From: Proteobacteria bacterium SG_bin9 | Lineage (GTDB): Bacteria; Pseudomonadota; Alphaproteobacteria; Rhizobiales; Xanthobacteraceae | Direction of reading: 5' to 3' | Assembly (NCBI GenBank): GCA_002083525.1 | Contig: LWDM01000079.1 | Span: forward strand, 1 to 64,000 | Length of the DNA stretch: 64,000 bases | Shown here: piece after piece, positions 24,546 through 33,692 of the stretch | How positions within the stretch are numbered: the stretch's first letter is position 1 | How the letters are laid out: each line of letters begins with the position of its first letter | The notes under the pieces: generated by a model | What the model was told of the DNA's origin: nothing | Databases searched by the model: none | Seen by the model: only the letters and a program-made list of their open reading frames with translations | Position numbers and translations under genes: made by a program

Positions 24546-24608
24546 CGTGACAGAGGCGCGCCGCACGTGCGCAGCCGGAACCGCAGTCCCGGCCGGCCGT
24601 ATCGCACG

Positions 24609-25433
24609 CTAGCCCTTGATGAACGCCAGCAGGTCGGCGTTGATGACGTCGGCGTGCGTGGTCGGCATACCGTGCGGAAAGCCCTTGTAGGTTTTCAGCG
24701 TGCCGTTTTTCAGCAGCTTCGCCGAGAGCGGACCGGAATCGTCGTATGGCACGATCTGGTCGTCGTCGCCGTGCATCACTAGCACCGGCACGTTGATCTT
24801 CTTGAGGTCCTCGGTGAAGTCGGTCTGCGAGAACGCGACGATGCCGTCGTAGTGCGCCTTGGCGCCGCCCATCATGCCCTGCCGCCACCAGTTCAGCACC
24901 ACCGCTTCCGACTTCGTCGCGCCGGGACGATTGAAGCCGTAGAACGGACCGGCTGCGAGATCGTAGTAGAACTGCGAGCGGTTGGTCGCGGTCTGCGCCT
25001 GCAATCCGTCGAACACATCCTTCGGCAGGCCGCCCGGATTGGCGGCGGTCTGCACCATCAGCGGCGGCACGGCGGCGATGATCGCGGCCTTCGCCACGCG
25101 GCTCTCGCCATGACGGGCGATGTAATGCACCACCTCGCCGCCGCCGGTGGAGTGACCGACATGCACGGCGTCCTTGAGGTCGAGATGCGCGGTCACCGCG
25201 GCGAGGTCGTCAGCGTAATGATCCATGTCATGGCCGTCGGCAACTTGCGTGGAGCGGCCGTGGCCGCGCCGGTCATGGGCGATGACGCGAAAGCCCTTCG
25301 ACAGGAAGAACATCATCTGCGCGTCCCAGTCGTCGCCCGACAGCGGCCAGCCGTGGCTGAACACGATGGGCTGACCCTTGCCCCAGTCCTTGTAGAAAAT
25401 CTCGACGCCGTCTTTGGTGGTGACCGTGGGCAT
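24609..25433 (-). CDS. Non-haem chloroperoxidase/alpha-beta hydrolase
   Basis: This is a 274-residue alpha/beta hydrolase of the bacterial non-haem haloperoxidase type, cofactor-free; in practice these are perhydrolases or esterases. The oxyanion-hole loop is FSHGWPLSGDDW and the nucleophile elbow is GHSTGGGEV, with the serine between glycines. The catalytic aspartate is in MHGDDDQIVPY and the histidine in FPHGMPTTHADVIN. The start ATG 25433 follows AAAGGACAAGAACA. A regulator next to it is not evident. Confidence 0.9.
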   Translation of the reverse strand: MPTVTTKDGVEIFYKDWGKGQPIVFSHGWPLSGDDWDAQMMFFLSKGFRVIAHDRRGHGRSTQVADGHDMDHYADDLAAVTAHLDLKDAVHVGHSTGGGEVVHYIARHGESRVAKAAIIAAVPPLMVQTAANPGGLPKDVFDGLQAQTATNRSQFYYDLAAGPFYGFNRPGATKSEAVVLNWWRQGMMGGAKAHYDGIVAFSQTDFTEDLKKINVPVLVMHGDDDQIVPYDDSGPLSAKLLKNGTLKTYKGFPHGMPTTHADVINADLLAFIKG

Positions 25434-25591
25434 TGTTCTTGTCCTTTCGCGGAAACGGAAACAGATACCGTTTATGCGAAGGCATCCGACATGTCTCTGC
25501 GACATGCGTATGAGCCGCACTAGCCTTTGGTTTATGGGTGTGGGTGTTTGACTGATGTTGCGGGCGGGGGAAACCAGCACCCCGCAGTGAT

Positions 25592-25810
25592 CTACTCGGC
25601 CGCTTCGTGGCGCGGCTTGTAGCGAGCCGCAGGGATCGGATGCCCCGCCTCGCGCGCCGCAGCAATCCAACCATCCATCGCAACATGCAATTCGGCGACC
25701 GCTTCTTCGGGCGTGTCCCCAAAAGCAGAGCATGACTTCAGGTCCGGCGCATCGGCAATCCAAGCACCGTCCTCGTCCGACCAGAACACAACGATGGCGT
25801 ATCGGTTCAT
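25592..25810 (-). CDS. hicB: HicB-family antitoxin
   Basis: This is a 72-residue HicB antitoxin with the partial RNase H fold: MNRYAIVVFWSDEDGAWIA and PDLKSCSAFGDTPEEAVAEL. It binds and inhibits HicA and usually represses its own promoter. No separate DNA-binding domain is visible at the C-terminus, so this is the short HicB type. It starts 3 bases after the HicA stop, in the order hicA-hicB. Confidence 0.9.
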   Translation of the reverse strand: MNRYAIVVFWSDEDGAWIADAPDLKSCSAFGDTPEEAVAELHVAMDGWIAAAREAGHPIPAARYKPRHEAAE

Positions 25811-25813
25811 CGC

Positions 25814-26062
25814 TTACTCTTCGAGCCTCAGTCCGAACTCCTTGATTATATCGCGAAGCTGGCGGACTTGATACGGCTTTGCGTCCTTGCCTTTCGACTG
25901 AATGTTGATCGGCCTCGGGATACTCGGATGGACGTAGATGTGGTGGCTACCGCTGACCCGCGCCAGACGAAAACCCAGCCCTTCGAGCAGACGCCGCAGG
26001 TCGCTAAAAGAAACGACGCCCTTCCCGCTGGTCACCGCAATCAGCGTTTTCTCGGGATTCAT
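25814..26062 (-). CDS. hicA: HicA-family mRNA interferase toxin
   Basis: This 82-residue toxin has a double-stranded RNA-binding-like fold. The motif GSHHIYVHP at residues 38-46 contains the catalytic histidine that cleaves mRNA in this family, and the beta strand INIQSKGKDAKPYQVRQL is typical. The start at ATG 26062 gives the normal length. It forms a type II toxin-antitoxin pair with the next gene and sits between two Imm11-like genes, so the region may be a small defence or addiction cluster. Confidence 0.88.
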   Translation of the reverse strand: MNPEKTLIAVTSGKGVVSFSDLRRLLEGLGFRLARVSGSHHIYVHPSIPRPINIQSKGKDAKPYQVRQLRDIIKEFGLRLEE

Positions 26063-26296
26063 GCCGGCCGACTCCTTGATGAGACCCGCCCAACATGAGG
26101 CCGCCGCAACGCCGTCAACCGTCAATAACTTTCCGTCGCGATGGAAACGATTGCCAACTCTAGGAATGCAAAGACAAAAATAAATCGTGATTCGAAAACA
26201 TGAGCAAACTCCGATTTCGCAAACTTTAAGCGCTGTCAGAGCGATCGCGACGGTTGACGACTCATCCTGCTTTTTGCGTTAAGCAACGTCACGCTC

Positions 26297-26995
26297 TCAA
26301 ACCTCGATCATCCGATACTGTTTCGGCAGCAGCAGGCCGGCCTTGTCGAGCTCGTCATGAAGCTCGTCCGAGATGCACGCCATCCATTCGCCGAAAACGC
26401 GATCGCGCCAGAGATGCGCCTTTCCGAATTTTGCTTTGCTGAAAACCCGTCCGGAAATCGCCTTCTTGGAATATTCGGTGACCTTTAACGCGTCGTCCTT
26501 GCATTTCTCGGGCACGAGGCTGTCGAAGTATTGCCGGAACACAAGCACGTAGTACGGGTTCGGCCAAACCTTGCCGCGCGGAAAGCGAATCTCGATCGGA
26601 TAGAATTCGTGGATGCCAGGCTCCAGCCGCTCAACAATAGTCTTCACCTGCTCGTCGACGCCCCACATCCGCGATGGAAGACTGATGATCGAGGCCAGAG
26701 ACTTCTGACCGTTCACAGCAGAGAAAAACGTCGGCGGCTCGTGGCTTTCGATCGGCGTAAACGGCAGTCCCTCCGGTCCGTCTGTTGTACCGATCTCGTA
26801 AATAAACTTGCCCCACACAAAAAATGGGAAGGAATGGGCGGGGCTGCCGTATCCATCCTTGTGCGGCAACCTCTCTTCGTCGGTCATTGTCTCATTGAAG
26901 TGAGTGCGGAGACGATCCAGCCATTGGTCGCCTTCGAAGTCGCCGTAGGGACCGTAAGGACCGCCCGAACTCGGCAAAGGCATCCCCCAGACCAT
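26297..26995 (-). CDS. Imm11-like protein, second orphan copy
   Basis: This is a 232-residue protein. The start ATG 26995 has a strong AGGAGGGG 6 bases upstream; a longer frame exists but lacks a site. The C-terminus ends FGKAHLWRDRVFGEWMACIS then a DELHDELDKAGLLLP-type block, which matches the Imm11/DUF1629 end pattern. The middle (PFTPIESHEPPTFFSAVNG) is not similar to the first copy at 24 kb, so the two are distant relatives. It is AT-richer than its neighbours and could have been transferred. The family call is moderate. Confidence 0.6.
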   Translation of the reverse strand: MVWGMPLPSSGGPYGPYGDFEGDQWLDRLRTHFNETMTDEERLPHKDGYGSPAHSFPFFVWGKFIYEIGTTDGPEGLPFTPIESHEPPTFFSAVNGQKSLASIISLPSRMWGVDEQVKTIVERLEPGIHEFYPIEIRFPRGKVWPNPYYVLVFRQYFDSLVPEKCKDDALKVTEYSKKAISGRVFSKAKFGKAHLWRDRVFGEWMACISDELHDELDKAGLLLPKQYRMIEV

Positions 26996-27169
26996 CAACC
27001 CCTCCTCAGTTGACCAGGACCGCAGCTTAACCCGGATTTCGTTCTGCTCTATCCGCGCCACGTGCGAAATCCGTCTTGCGCGTCGCGCTGTCGTCACAAA
27101 AGACTGGATGTCGGCAACGCTTTGCCTGAGATAAGTCTAAGGACTTGAATCAAATTGTGGGAGAAACGG

Positions 27170-27874
27170 ATGGATACGCAAAAGGTGGCGCTGGTCACCG
27201 CGGGCGGAAGCGGAATGGGCGCGGCATCGGCGCGCCGGCTGGCCGCGGACGGATTTCGGATCGCTATCCTCTCGTCCTCAGGCAAGGGTCAGGCGCTTGC
27301 CGATGAGCTGGGCGGATTTGGCGTCACCGGTTCCAACCAGTCACTGAGCGATCTTCAGTCGCTGGTCGACGAAGCGATCCGCCGATGGGGCCGTATCGAC
27401 GTCCTCGTCAACAGCGCCGGACATGGACCGCGCAAATCGATTCTTGAGATCAGCGACGACGATTGGCGCACCGGCTTCGACGTCTATTTTCTCAATGCGG
27501 TGCGGCCGACCCGCATGGTGACGCCCATCATGCAGAAGCAGAAGTCAGGCGCGATCATCAATATTTCGAGCGCCTGGGCGTTCGAACCGACCGCCCAATT
27601 TCCGACATCCGCCGTTGCGCGCGCGGGACTGGCGTCGTTTACGAAGATTTTTGCCGACACGTATGCGGCCGACAACATCCGCATGAACAATGTGCTGCCC
27701 GGCTGGATCGACAGCTTGCCGGCGACCGACGAACGCCGCGACAGCGTGCCGCTCAAGCGTTACGGCAAGAGCGAAGAAGTTGCCGCGACTGTGTCATTCC
27801 TCGCGTCCGACGGCGCGGCATTCATCACGGGTCAGAACATCCGGGTGGATGGCGGCATGACGCGCGCGGTGTGA
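27170..27874 (+). CDS. SDR-family oxidoreductase with non-canonical active site
   Basis: This 234-residue short-chain dehydrogenase/reductase has the cofactor motif TAGGSGMG at about 10-17 and LVNSAGHGPRK at the NAG position. The catalytic YxxxK is absent: where it should stand the chain reads FPTSAVARAGLASFTK, so both the tyrosine and the lysine are replaced (aligned F or S, and A or R). The conserved serine (NISSAW) is kept. The protein may bind cofactor without the usual reductase chemistry. The start ATG 27170 follows GGGAGAAACGG. It is convergent with guaA. Confidence 0.8.
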   Translation: MDTQKVALVTAGGSGMGAASARRLAADGFRIAILSSSGKGQALADELGGFGVTGSNQSLSDLQSLVDEAIRRWGRIDVLVNSAGHGPRKSILEISDDDWRTGFDVYFLNAVRPTRMVTPIMQKQKSGAIINISSAWAFEPTAQFPTSAVARAGLASFTKIFADTYAADNIRMNNVLPGWIDSLPATDERRDSVPLKRYGKSEEVAATVSFLASDGAAFITGQNIRVDGGMTRAV

Positions 27875-27877
27875 TCC

Positions 27878-29483
<1,606 letters not shown>

Positions 29484-29566
29484 GGGCAGGAAATACGCGT
29501 TCCCCCGCAGCGCGGCAACCGCAGAGAAAGGTCAGCCCACATCCTTCTGCGGCAGTGGACAAATCT

Positions 29567-29591
29567 AAATAGGTCAGTAATATTGACCTAT
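29567..29591 (+). promoter_or_regulatory. Inverted repeat upstream of a SnoaL-like gene
   Basis: AATAGGTCA is separated by 7 bases from its exact reverse complement TGACCTATT. The site is 20 bases upstream of ATG 29612 and 83 bases from guaA. It has the size and symmetry of a dimeric repressor operator. No regulator gene is adjacent, so the binding protein is unknown. Confidence 0.55.
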
Positions 29592-29611
29592 TATAACAAC
29601 GGAGGAAAGCC

Positions 29612-29986
29612 ATGCAACCGACCCACCACGATGCCGATCGTCTGCGTGCCCTCGGAAGCGAATGGATTGCCCGCTGGAATTCGCACGATCTCGAGCACAT
29701 CCTTGCGCTCTACGCCGATGACGCCGAGATGACGTCGGATGTGATCGTCGCCCGCGGCCTCGATCCCACCGGCACGCTGCAAGGCAAGGAGCGCCTGCGT
29801 TTCTATTGGGGCAAGGCGTTCACCGCGCGACCACAGCTGCACTTCGATCTGATCGACGCCTATGTCAGTCCCAACAGCGTCGTCGTGCATTACACCGACG
29901 AAAACGGCAAACGCATCTGCGAATATCTGCGGCTCGATGCGAGCGGCAAGATCCGCCAGGGCTCGGCGAATCACCTCAACCACTAG
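29612..29986 (+). CDS. SnoaL-like domain protein
   Basis: This is a 124-residue SnoaL/NTF2-like protein. WIARWNSHDLEHILALYADDAEMTS is the standard first block, followed by LQGKERLRFYWGKAF and VVVHYTDENGKRICEYLRLD. The ribosome binding site GGAGG is 8 bases before ATG. It is divergent from guaA and preceded by an operator-like inverted repeat. Activity unknown. Confidence 0.82.
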   Translation: MQPTHHDADRLRALGSEWIARWNSHDLEHILALYADDAEMTSDVIVARGLDPTGTLQGKERLRFYWGKAFTARPQLHFDLIDAYVSPNSVVVHYTDENGKRICEYLRLDASGKIRQGSANHLNH

Positions 29987-30092
29987 CTGCCATTTCGTCT
30001 GTCACGCGATTTTCGCGAGGTTCCCGATGACGCCCGCGTGAAACCGGACGCACGCGTCACGCATTGGTCTTCCTCAACTAGGGAGGCGACGC

Positions 30093-30440
30093 ATGAAACC
30101 GACAGCCCTCGTGGTCGAGGACGATGCCCTGCAGCGCGACTATATCGTCACGCTGCTGGAAGAGAGCGACATGGATGTAATCGGGTGCGAGTCGGCGGAA
30201 GCCGCGTGTGCGTGCATCGACATGTGCGGCGCGCGTCTGAAATTTCTTATCACAGATAATCGCCTCGCCGGCCGCATGACCGGTTGTGAACTCGCACATC
30301 ACGCCAAACGGAGATTGCCCAATCTGAAGGTCGTCGTTGTCTCCGGCATGAATGTCGACGATCTGCCGCCTCACGCCGCATTTCTGCACAAGCCGCTGAT
30401 CCCGCTCGACGTGCTGCGATGCGCGGAGCTCGCACGTTAG
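30093..30440 (+). CDS. Single-domain response regulator
   Basis: This 115-residue CheY-like receiver has acidic residues EDD at 9-11, the phospho-acceptor aspartate in LITDNRLAG at about residue 55, and a lysine in FLHKPLIPLD near the C-terminus. There is no output domain, so it works through a partner protein or as a phosphate sink. The ribosome binding site AGGGAGG is good. A short conserved-looking gene follows 4 bases after its stop, so the two may be co-transcribed. No histidine kinase is nearby. Confidence 0.88.
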   Translation: MKPTALVVEDDALQRDYIVTLLEESDMDVIGCESAEAACACIDMCGARLKFLITDNRLAGRMTGCELAHHAKRRLPNLKVVVVSGMNVDDLPPHAAFLHKPLIPLDVLRCAELAR

Positions 30441-30444
30441 CAAC

Positions 30445-30705
30445 ATGCGGCGTTCCGATGCAGGAACAGTGCGTGTCTCCGCGCGTTATCTGTGCATGGA
30501 TTCGCCAAAGGGTACTGTGTTCAAGCCGGAACTGGTCGAGGTGATGGAGGAAGCGCTCCAGCTCTCGGTCGATGCGCTGCCCGAGCCGATTAGCTCAGGC
30601 ACGGTGCAGGAGCTTGCGAAAGCGATCCTGCACAACGCCAAGGACGGCGCGACCAATCCGGACGATCTCAGCCGCCTCGCGCTGCTCGAGATTCAGCTGC
30701 ATTAG
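30445..30705 (+). CDS. Small conserved-type protein downstream of response regulator
   Basis: This protein of up to 86 residues is not recognised. The core VEVMEEALQLSVDALPEPIS followed by GTVQELAKAILHNAKDGATNP looks alpha-helical, acidic and soluble, similar to short conserved proteins of rhizobia. ATG 30445 and ATG 30496 are both possible starts and neither has a ribosome binding site. It is 4 bases downstream of the receiver gene and overlaps the convergent methyltransferase by 4 bases. A role in the same signalling unit is possible. Confidence 0.6.
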   Translation: MRRSDAGTVRVSARYLCMDSPKGTVFKPELVEVMEEALQLSVDALPEPISSGTVQELAKAILHNAKDGATNPDDLSRLALLEIQLH

Positions 30706-32003
30706 CTCTTCCGCGCCAACACACTCACAAAGAATCCGTCGGTGCCGGTGCGGCGCGGCGTCATCAGCAAACCTTCCGCGGACACAAGCGCGGCCGACGC
30801 GAACGCGTTGCCCTTTTCGCCAAGCCCCAACGTCACCTGCTCCGGATCGACGACCGCGAACTGCGGATGCCGCTGCACGAACGCCCTCACCTGCGCGTTG
30901 TTCTCGTCGCTGATCACCGAGCACGTGATGTAGGCGATACGCCCGCCCGGCTTCACCAGCGCGGCCGCGCGATCCAGCACCTCGATCTGATCCTTGATGC
31001 GAATGTCGAGCGCGCCCGGCCGCATGCGCCACTTCGCATCCGGATTGCGTCGCCACGTGCCCGTGCCCGAGCACGGCGCATCGATCACCGCGAGATCGGC
31101 CGACGCCTTGATATCCGCAAGCGTATCGTCCGGTCCCTTCGGCGGGCGCACGTCGCAATTGTGCACCCCGGCGCGCGACAGCCGCTCGAAGATCGGCGCG
31201 AGCTGGCGCTTGTCCGCATCGGTCGCGATCAGTCGCCCCTTCCCTTGCATCATCGCCGCCAGCGCCAGCGTCTTGCCGCCGGCGCCCGCGCACATGTCAA
31301 TCACCTGCTCGCCGGGCTTCGCGGCGGTGAGCAGCGCCGCGATCTGCGAACCTTCGTCCTGCACTTCGACCGCGCCTTTGACGAAATCCTCTTCCGAATG
31401 GACGCCGGGGCTGCGCGCATCCGCATCGAGCTGGATGCGCAGGCCGAGCGGCGACCACGGCGTCGGTTGCGCGCCGAGATGCGCAAGCGACTTGTAGGCC
31501 TTGTCGCGATTGGCCTTCAGCGTGTTGACGCGCAGGTCGAGCGGCGCACGCCGCGCCATCGCCTTGGCTTCCGCTGCACGATCATCGCCGAACGTCGCGG
31601 CGAACTGCGGCTCCAGCCATTCCGGGTAATCGCCCGTCACATGCGCCGGCGCATTGTCGAGCGAACGCGATTGCAGCGCCGCAGCTTCGGCGTCGTTCAG
31701 CGGCTCTGGCGCGAAGCGGCCGCCGTCGCAGAGCGTCGCGATCGCCGCCGCATCGAGTTCGCGTTCGAGCTTGAGCATGCCGAGCACCCGCGCACGCGGC
31801 GTGTCGTCGTCCATCAGCCACGCACTCGACGCGCGCCGCCGGAGCACGTCGTAGACGAGGCCCGAGATCGCGGCGCGATCGCCGGAACCGGCGAAGCGAT
31901 GCGCCGTGCCCCACTCCTTCAGCGCGTTGCCGGCAGGCGTGCGGTTGCGGTCGATCGCGTCGATGACTTCGATGGCTGCGGACAGCCGGGCGGCGGGCGT
32001 CAT
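30702..32003 (-). CDS. RsmB/NOP2-type rRNA cytosine methyltransferase
   Basis: This 433-residue SAM-dependent m5C methyltransferase has an N-terminal NusB-like helical domain (residues 1-140) and a Rossmann core. The SAM site is VIDMCAGAGGKTLALAAMM, and the catalytic motifs are DAPCSGTGTWRRNPD and YITCSV, which hold the two cysteines. It is of the Sun/RsmB family that methylates 16S rRNA; the exact target is not certain in alphaproteobacteria. The position between guaA and guaB is conserved in related genomes, as far as I recall. Confidence 0.87.
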   Translation of the reverse strand: MTPAARLSAAIEVIDAIDRNRTPAGNALKEWGTAHRFAGSGDRAAISGLVYDVLRRRASSAWLMDDDTPRARVLGMLKLERELDAAAIATLCDGGRFAPEPLNDAEAAALQSRSLDNAPAHVTGDYPEWLEPQFAATFGDDRAAEAKAMARRAPLDLRVNTLKANRDKAYKSLAHLGAQPTPWSPLGLRIQLDADARSPGVHSEEDFVKGAVEVQDEGSQIAALLTAAKPGEQVIDMCAGAGGKTLALAAMMQGKGRLIATDADKRQLAPIFERLSRAGVHNCDVRPPKGPDDTLADIKASADLAVIDAPCSGTGTWRRNPDAKWRMRPGALDIRIKDQIEVLDRAAALVKPGGRIAYITCSVISDENNAQVRAFVQRHPQFAVVDPEQVTLGLGEKGNAFASAALVSAEGLLMTPRRTGTDGFFVSVLARKS

Positions 32004-32049
32004 TCACTTAGGTCCTGGAAAATGAACGCCCGCGTTATCGCAAGCGGCG

Positions 32050-32472
32050 TCAGATCACAAGCAGGATGCGCAGCGCGAAGTAGATCCACATCGCGATCAG
32101 CACCAGCACGCCGGCGAAGTACGCGTTGAAGCGCGTCGGCACGTGGTTGCTGGTAATGAAGACGTAGGCGTGCGCGTAACGGGTCACCACGAACACCCAC
32201 GACAGCAGAACCATGATCAGGTCCATCTGCCGCAGCGGCAGCGCCAGCGCGACCAGCGCATAGAACAGCACCGGCATCTCGAACTGGTTGCTGAAACAGT
32301 TGCCGGCCTTCATGGCGTCTTCCGGCCAGTTCGGCTCATTGAGCGCCGTGTTCTTGAAGCTTGCCTGCTTGTTGACCAGCGCCTTCCGCCGGACCGCTCC
32401 CATGTGAAACATCAGGCCGAAAGCGAGTAACACCAGCAGAAAGACCGGTAGCAGAACCATTTGAGCCGACAT
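32050..32472 (-). CDS. MAPEG-family membrane protein
   Basis: This is a 140-residue MAPEG-like protein with four hydrophobic helices (LLPVFLLVLLAFGLMF, FYALVALALPL, LIMVLLSWVFVVTRYAHA, VLVLIAMWIYFALRIL). The R-x-x-H signature appears as TRYAHAYVF. Family members bind glutathione or act on lipophilic electrophiles. The start ATG 32472 follows GGGGGAG. It stands 46 bases upstream of the rsmB-like start. Confidence 0.82.
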   Translation of the reverse strand: MSAQMVLLPVFLLVLLAFGLMFHMGAVRRKALVNKQASFKNTALNEPNWPEDAMKAGNCFSNQFEMPVLFYALVALALPLRQMDLIMVLLSWVFVVTRYAHAYVFITSNHVPTRFNAYFAGVLVLIAMWIYFALRILLVI

Positions 32473-32632
32473 GAGAATCTCCCCCGTTTGCCGGGCTGCA
32501 CGTAGGCGGTGCAAACCCCTTCCTGTGAACGTCCCCGTTGTCCGGGGCTCGTTTTGAACCGCGATAGCAGGCTTCGCGACCTATTCGTCAGGATGCCGCG
32601 TATCTAGGGCCGTAACCCGAACGAGTTTAGCG

Positions 32633-33298
32633 ATGCTCTACGTTATTACCATCCTCACAGGGGCCCTTGGAGCGGTCCTCGGCTTTGCCGCCGCGCTCGC
32701 CGCCACCGCCGGTGCGGGCGGTGCGTCGCCGGCGATGCAACTGGCCGGTCCGGCCGGTGCACTCATCGGATTTTTCGCTGCCACCGCTATCACCCTTTAT
32801 ACCAAGGGCGGCTTTCGCTCGGCGCGTGAGATCGCCATCCGCAGCGCCGCCGTCGCGGTGATGATCGGCGTCGCCGCTGCCGCCGGTGTCAACCTGCGCT
32901 CGGCCGCATTCGCCCATCTCGGCATCGCCGCCGCGCCTGCCGTCGAATTCGAAATCCGCTTGCCCGCCACCGCGAGCAAGCTGCAGCGCGAGGCGCAGGT
33001 CGAATTGCACACCGATCGCAACCAGACGCTTGCCAGCCTCGACGAACAACTGTCGCCGACGCTGGACGGCCGCGTCGTGCTGAAGGGCAAGGTGGCGCTG
33101 AAGTATCAGACAGCCGACCGCTTCGTCGTGCTGAGCCTGCCGGGCGATGCGCAGCGCCTGTTCAAGCTGCGGTTGCCGGCGCAGCCGAGCAAGACGGCGC
33201 AGTTCGGTCCGTGGCATCTGGTTGACAAGATCGCCAACACGCCCGATCACGCGACCCAGCCGAACGACATCTACGCGATCCGCTACCGCGTCCTGTAG
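32633..33298 (+). CDS. Membrane protein with extracytoplasmic domain, unknown function
   Basis: The family is not recognised. The product is 221 residues with three hydrophobic segments in the first 100 (LTGALGAVLGFAAALAATAGA, GALIGFFAATAITLY, AAVAVMIGVAAAAG). A soluble region from about 100 has FEIRLPATASKLQREAQVEL, suggestive of a beta-rich fold. A zinc-ribbon gene follows 20 bases downstream on the same strand. Confidence 0.68.
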   Translation: MLYVITILTGALGAVLGFAAALAATAGAGGASPAMQLAGPAGALIGFFAATAITLYTKGGFRSAREIAIRSAAVAVMIGVAAAAGVNLRSAAFAHLGIAAAPAVEFEIRLPATASKLQREAQVELHTDRNQTLASLDEQLSPTLDGRVVLKGKVALKYQTADRFVVLSLPGDAQRLFKLRLPAQPSKTAQFGPWHLVDKIANTPDHATQPNDIYAIRYRVL

Positions 33299-33317
33299 CG
33301 CAGCAGCGGGACACCAG

Positions 33318-33536
33318 ATGACGCATGCTGTCTGCATCAGGTGCGGCGCCATCAAATGGGGCGCCTTCACAGCCTGCAAGGAATGTGGCGGCCGGCCGGG
33401 GACCAGCGCTGAGCTGACCGAGTCCCTCGCGCTCACCGACCACTACATGGACGAGGCCAAGCTGAAGGCCCTGTCGGAGCGCATCCGCAAGGCCAGCGCC
33501 AAGCCGCCGTCGTCCGGCGACGACGAACCCGCCTGA
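33318..33536 (+). CDS. Small zinc-ribbon protein
   Basis: This is a 72-residue protein with a zinc-ribbon pattern in the first half: C-x2-C at residues 6-9 (AVCIRCGAIKWG) and C-x2-C at 20-23 (ACKECGG). The C-terminal half is charged and disordered (KASAKPPSSGDDEPA). The start ATG 33318 fits the family-like opening MTHAVCIRCG. It lies 20 bases after the preceding membrane protein gene. DNA, RNA or protein binding is all that can be proposed. Confidence 0.72.
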   Translation: MTHAVCIRCGAIKWGAFTACKECGGRPGTSAELTESLALTDHYMDEAKLKALSERIRKASAKPPSSGDDEPA

Positions 33537-33660
33537 CCGCCAGTCCGCCTGCCAAATCGTCACGGGCAGTCCGCCCGCCGGTTACGCGCTCCACTATCGG
33601 TGCGGCAAATTAAGCCGTCTTGGGGGCCGCCCGCCGGTTCCTTACACCCTCTAAAATCGC

Positions 33661-33666
33661 TATAAT
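33661..33666 (+). promoter_or_regulatory. Possible -10 element of the caspase-like gene
   Basis: TATAAT, a perfect consensus hexamer, lies 27 bases before the TTG start of the caspase-like gene in otherwise GC-rich DNA. The region 17 bases upstream (TTCCTT) is a weak -35 match, so this is only a suggestion. Confidence 0.35.
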
Positions 33667-33692
33667 TCGCCCATTGCAGCCCGGATTCCGCT

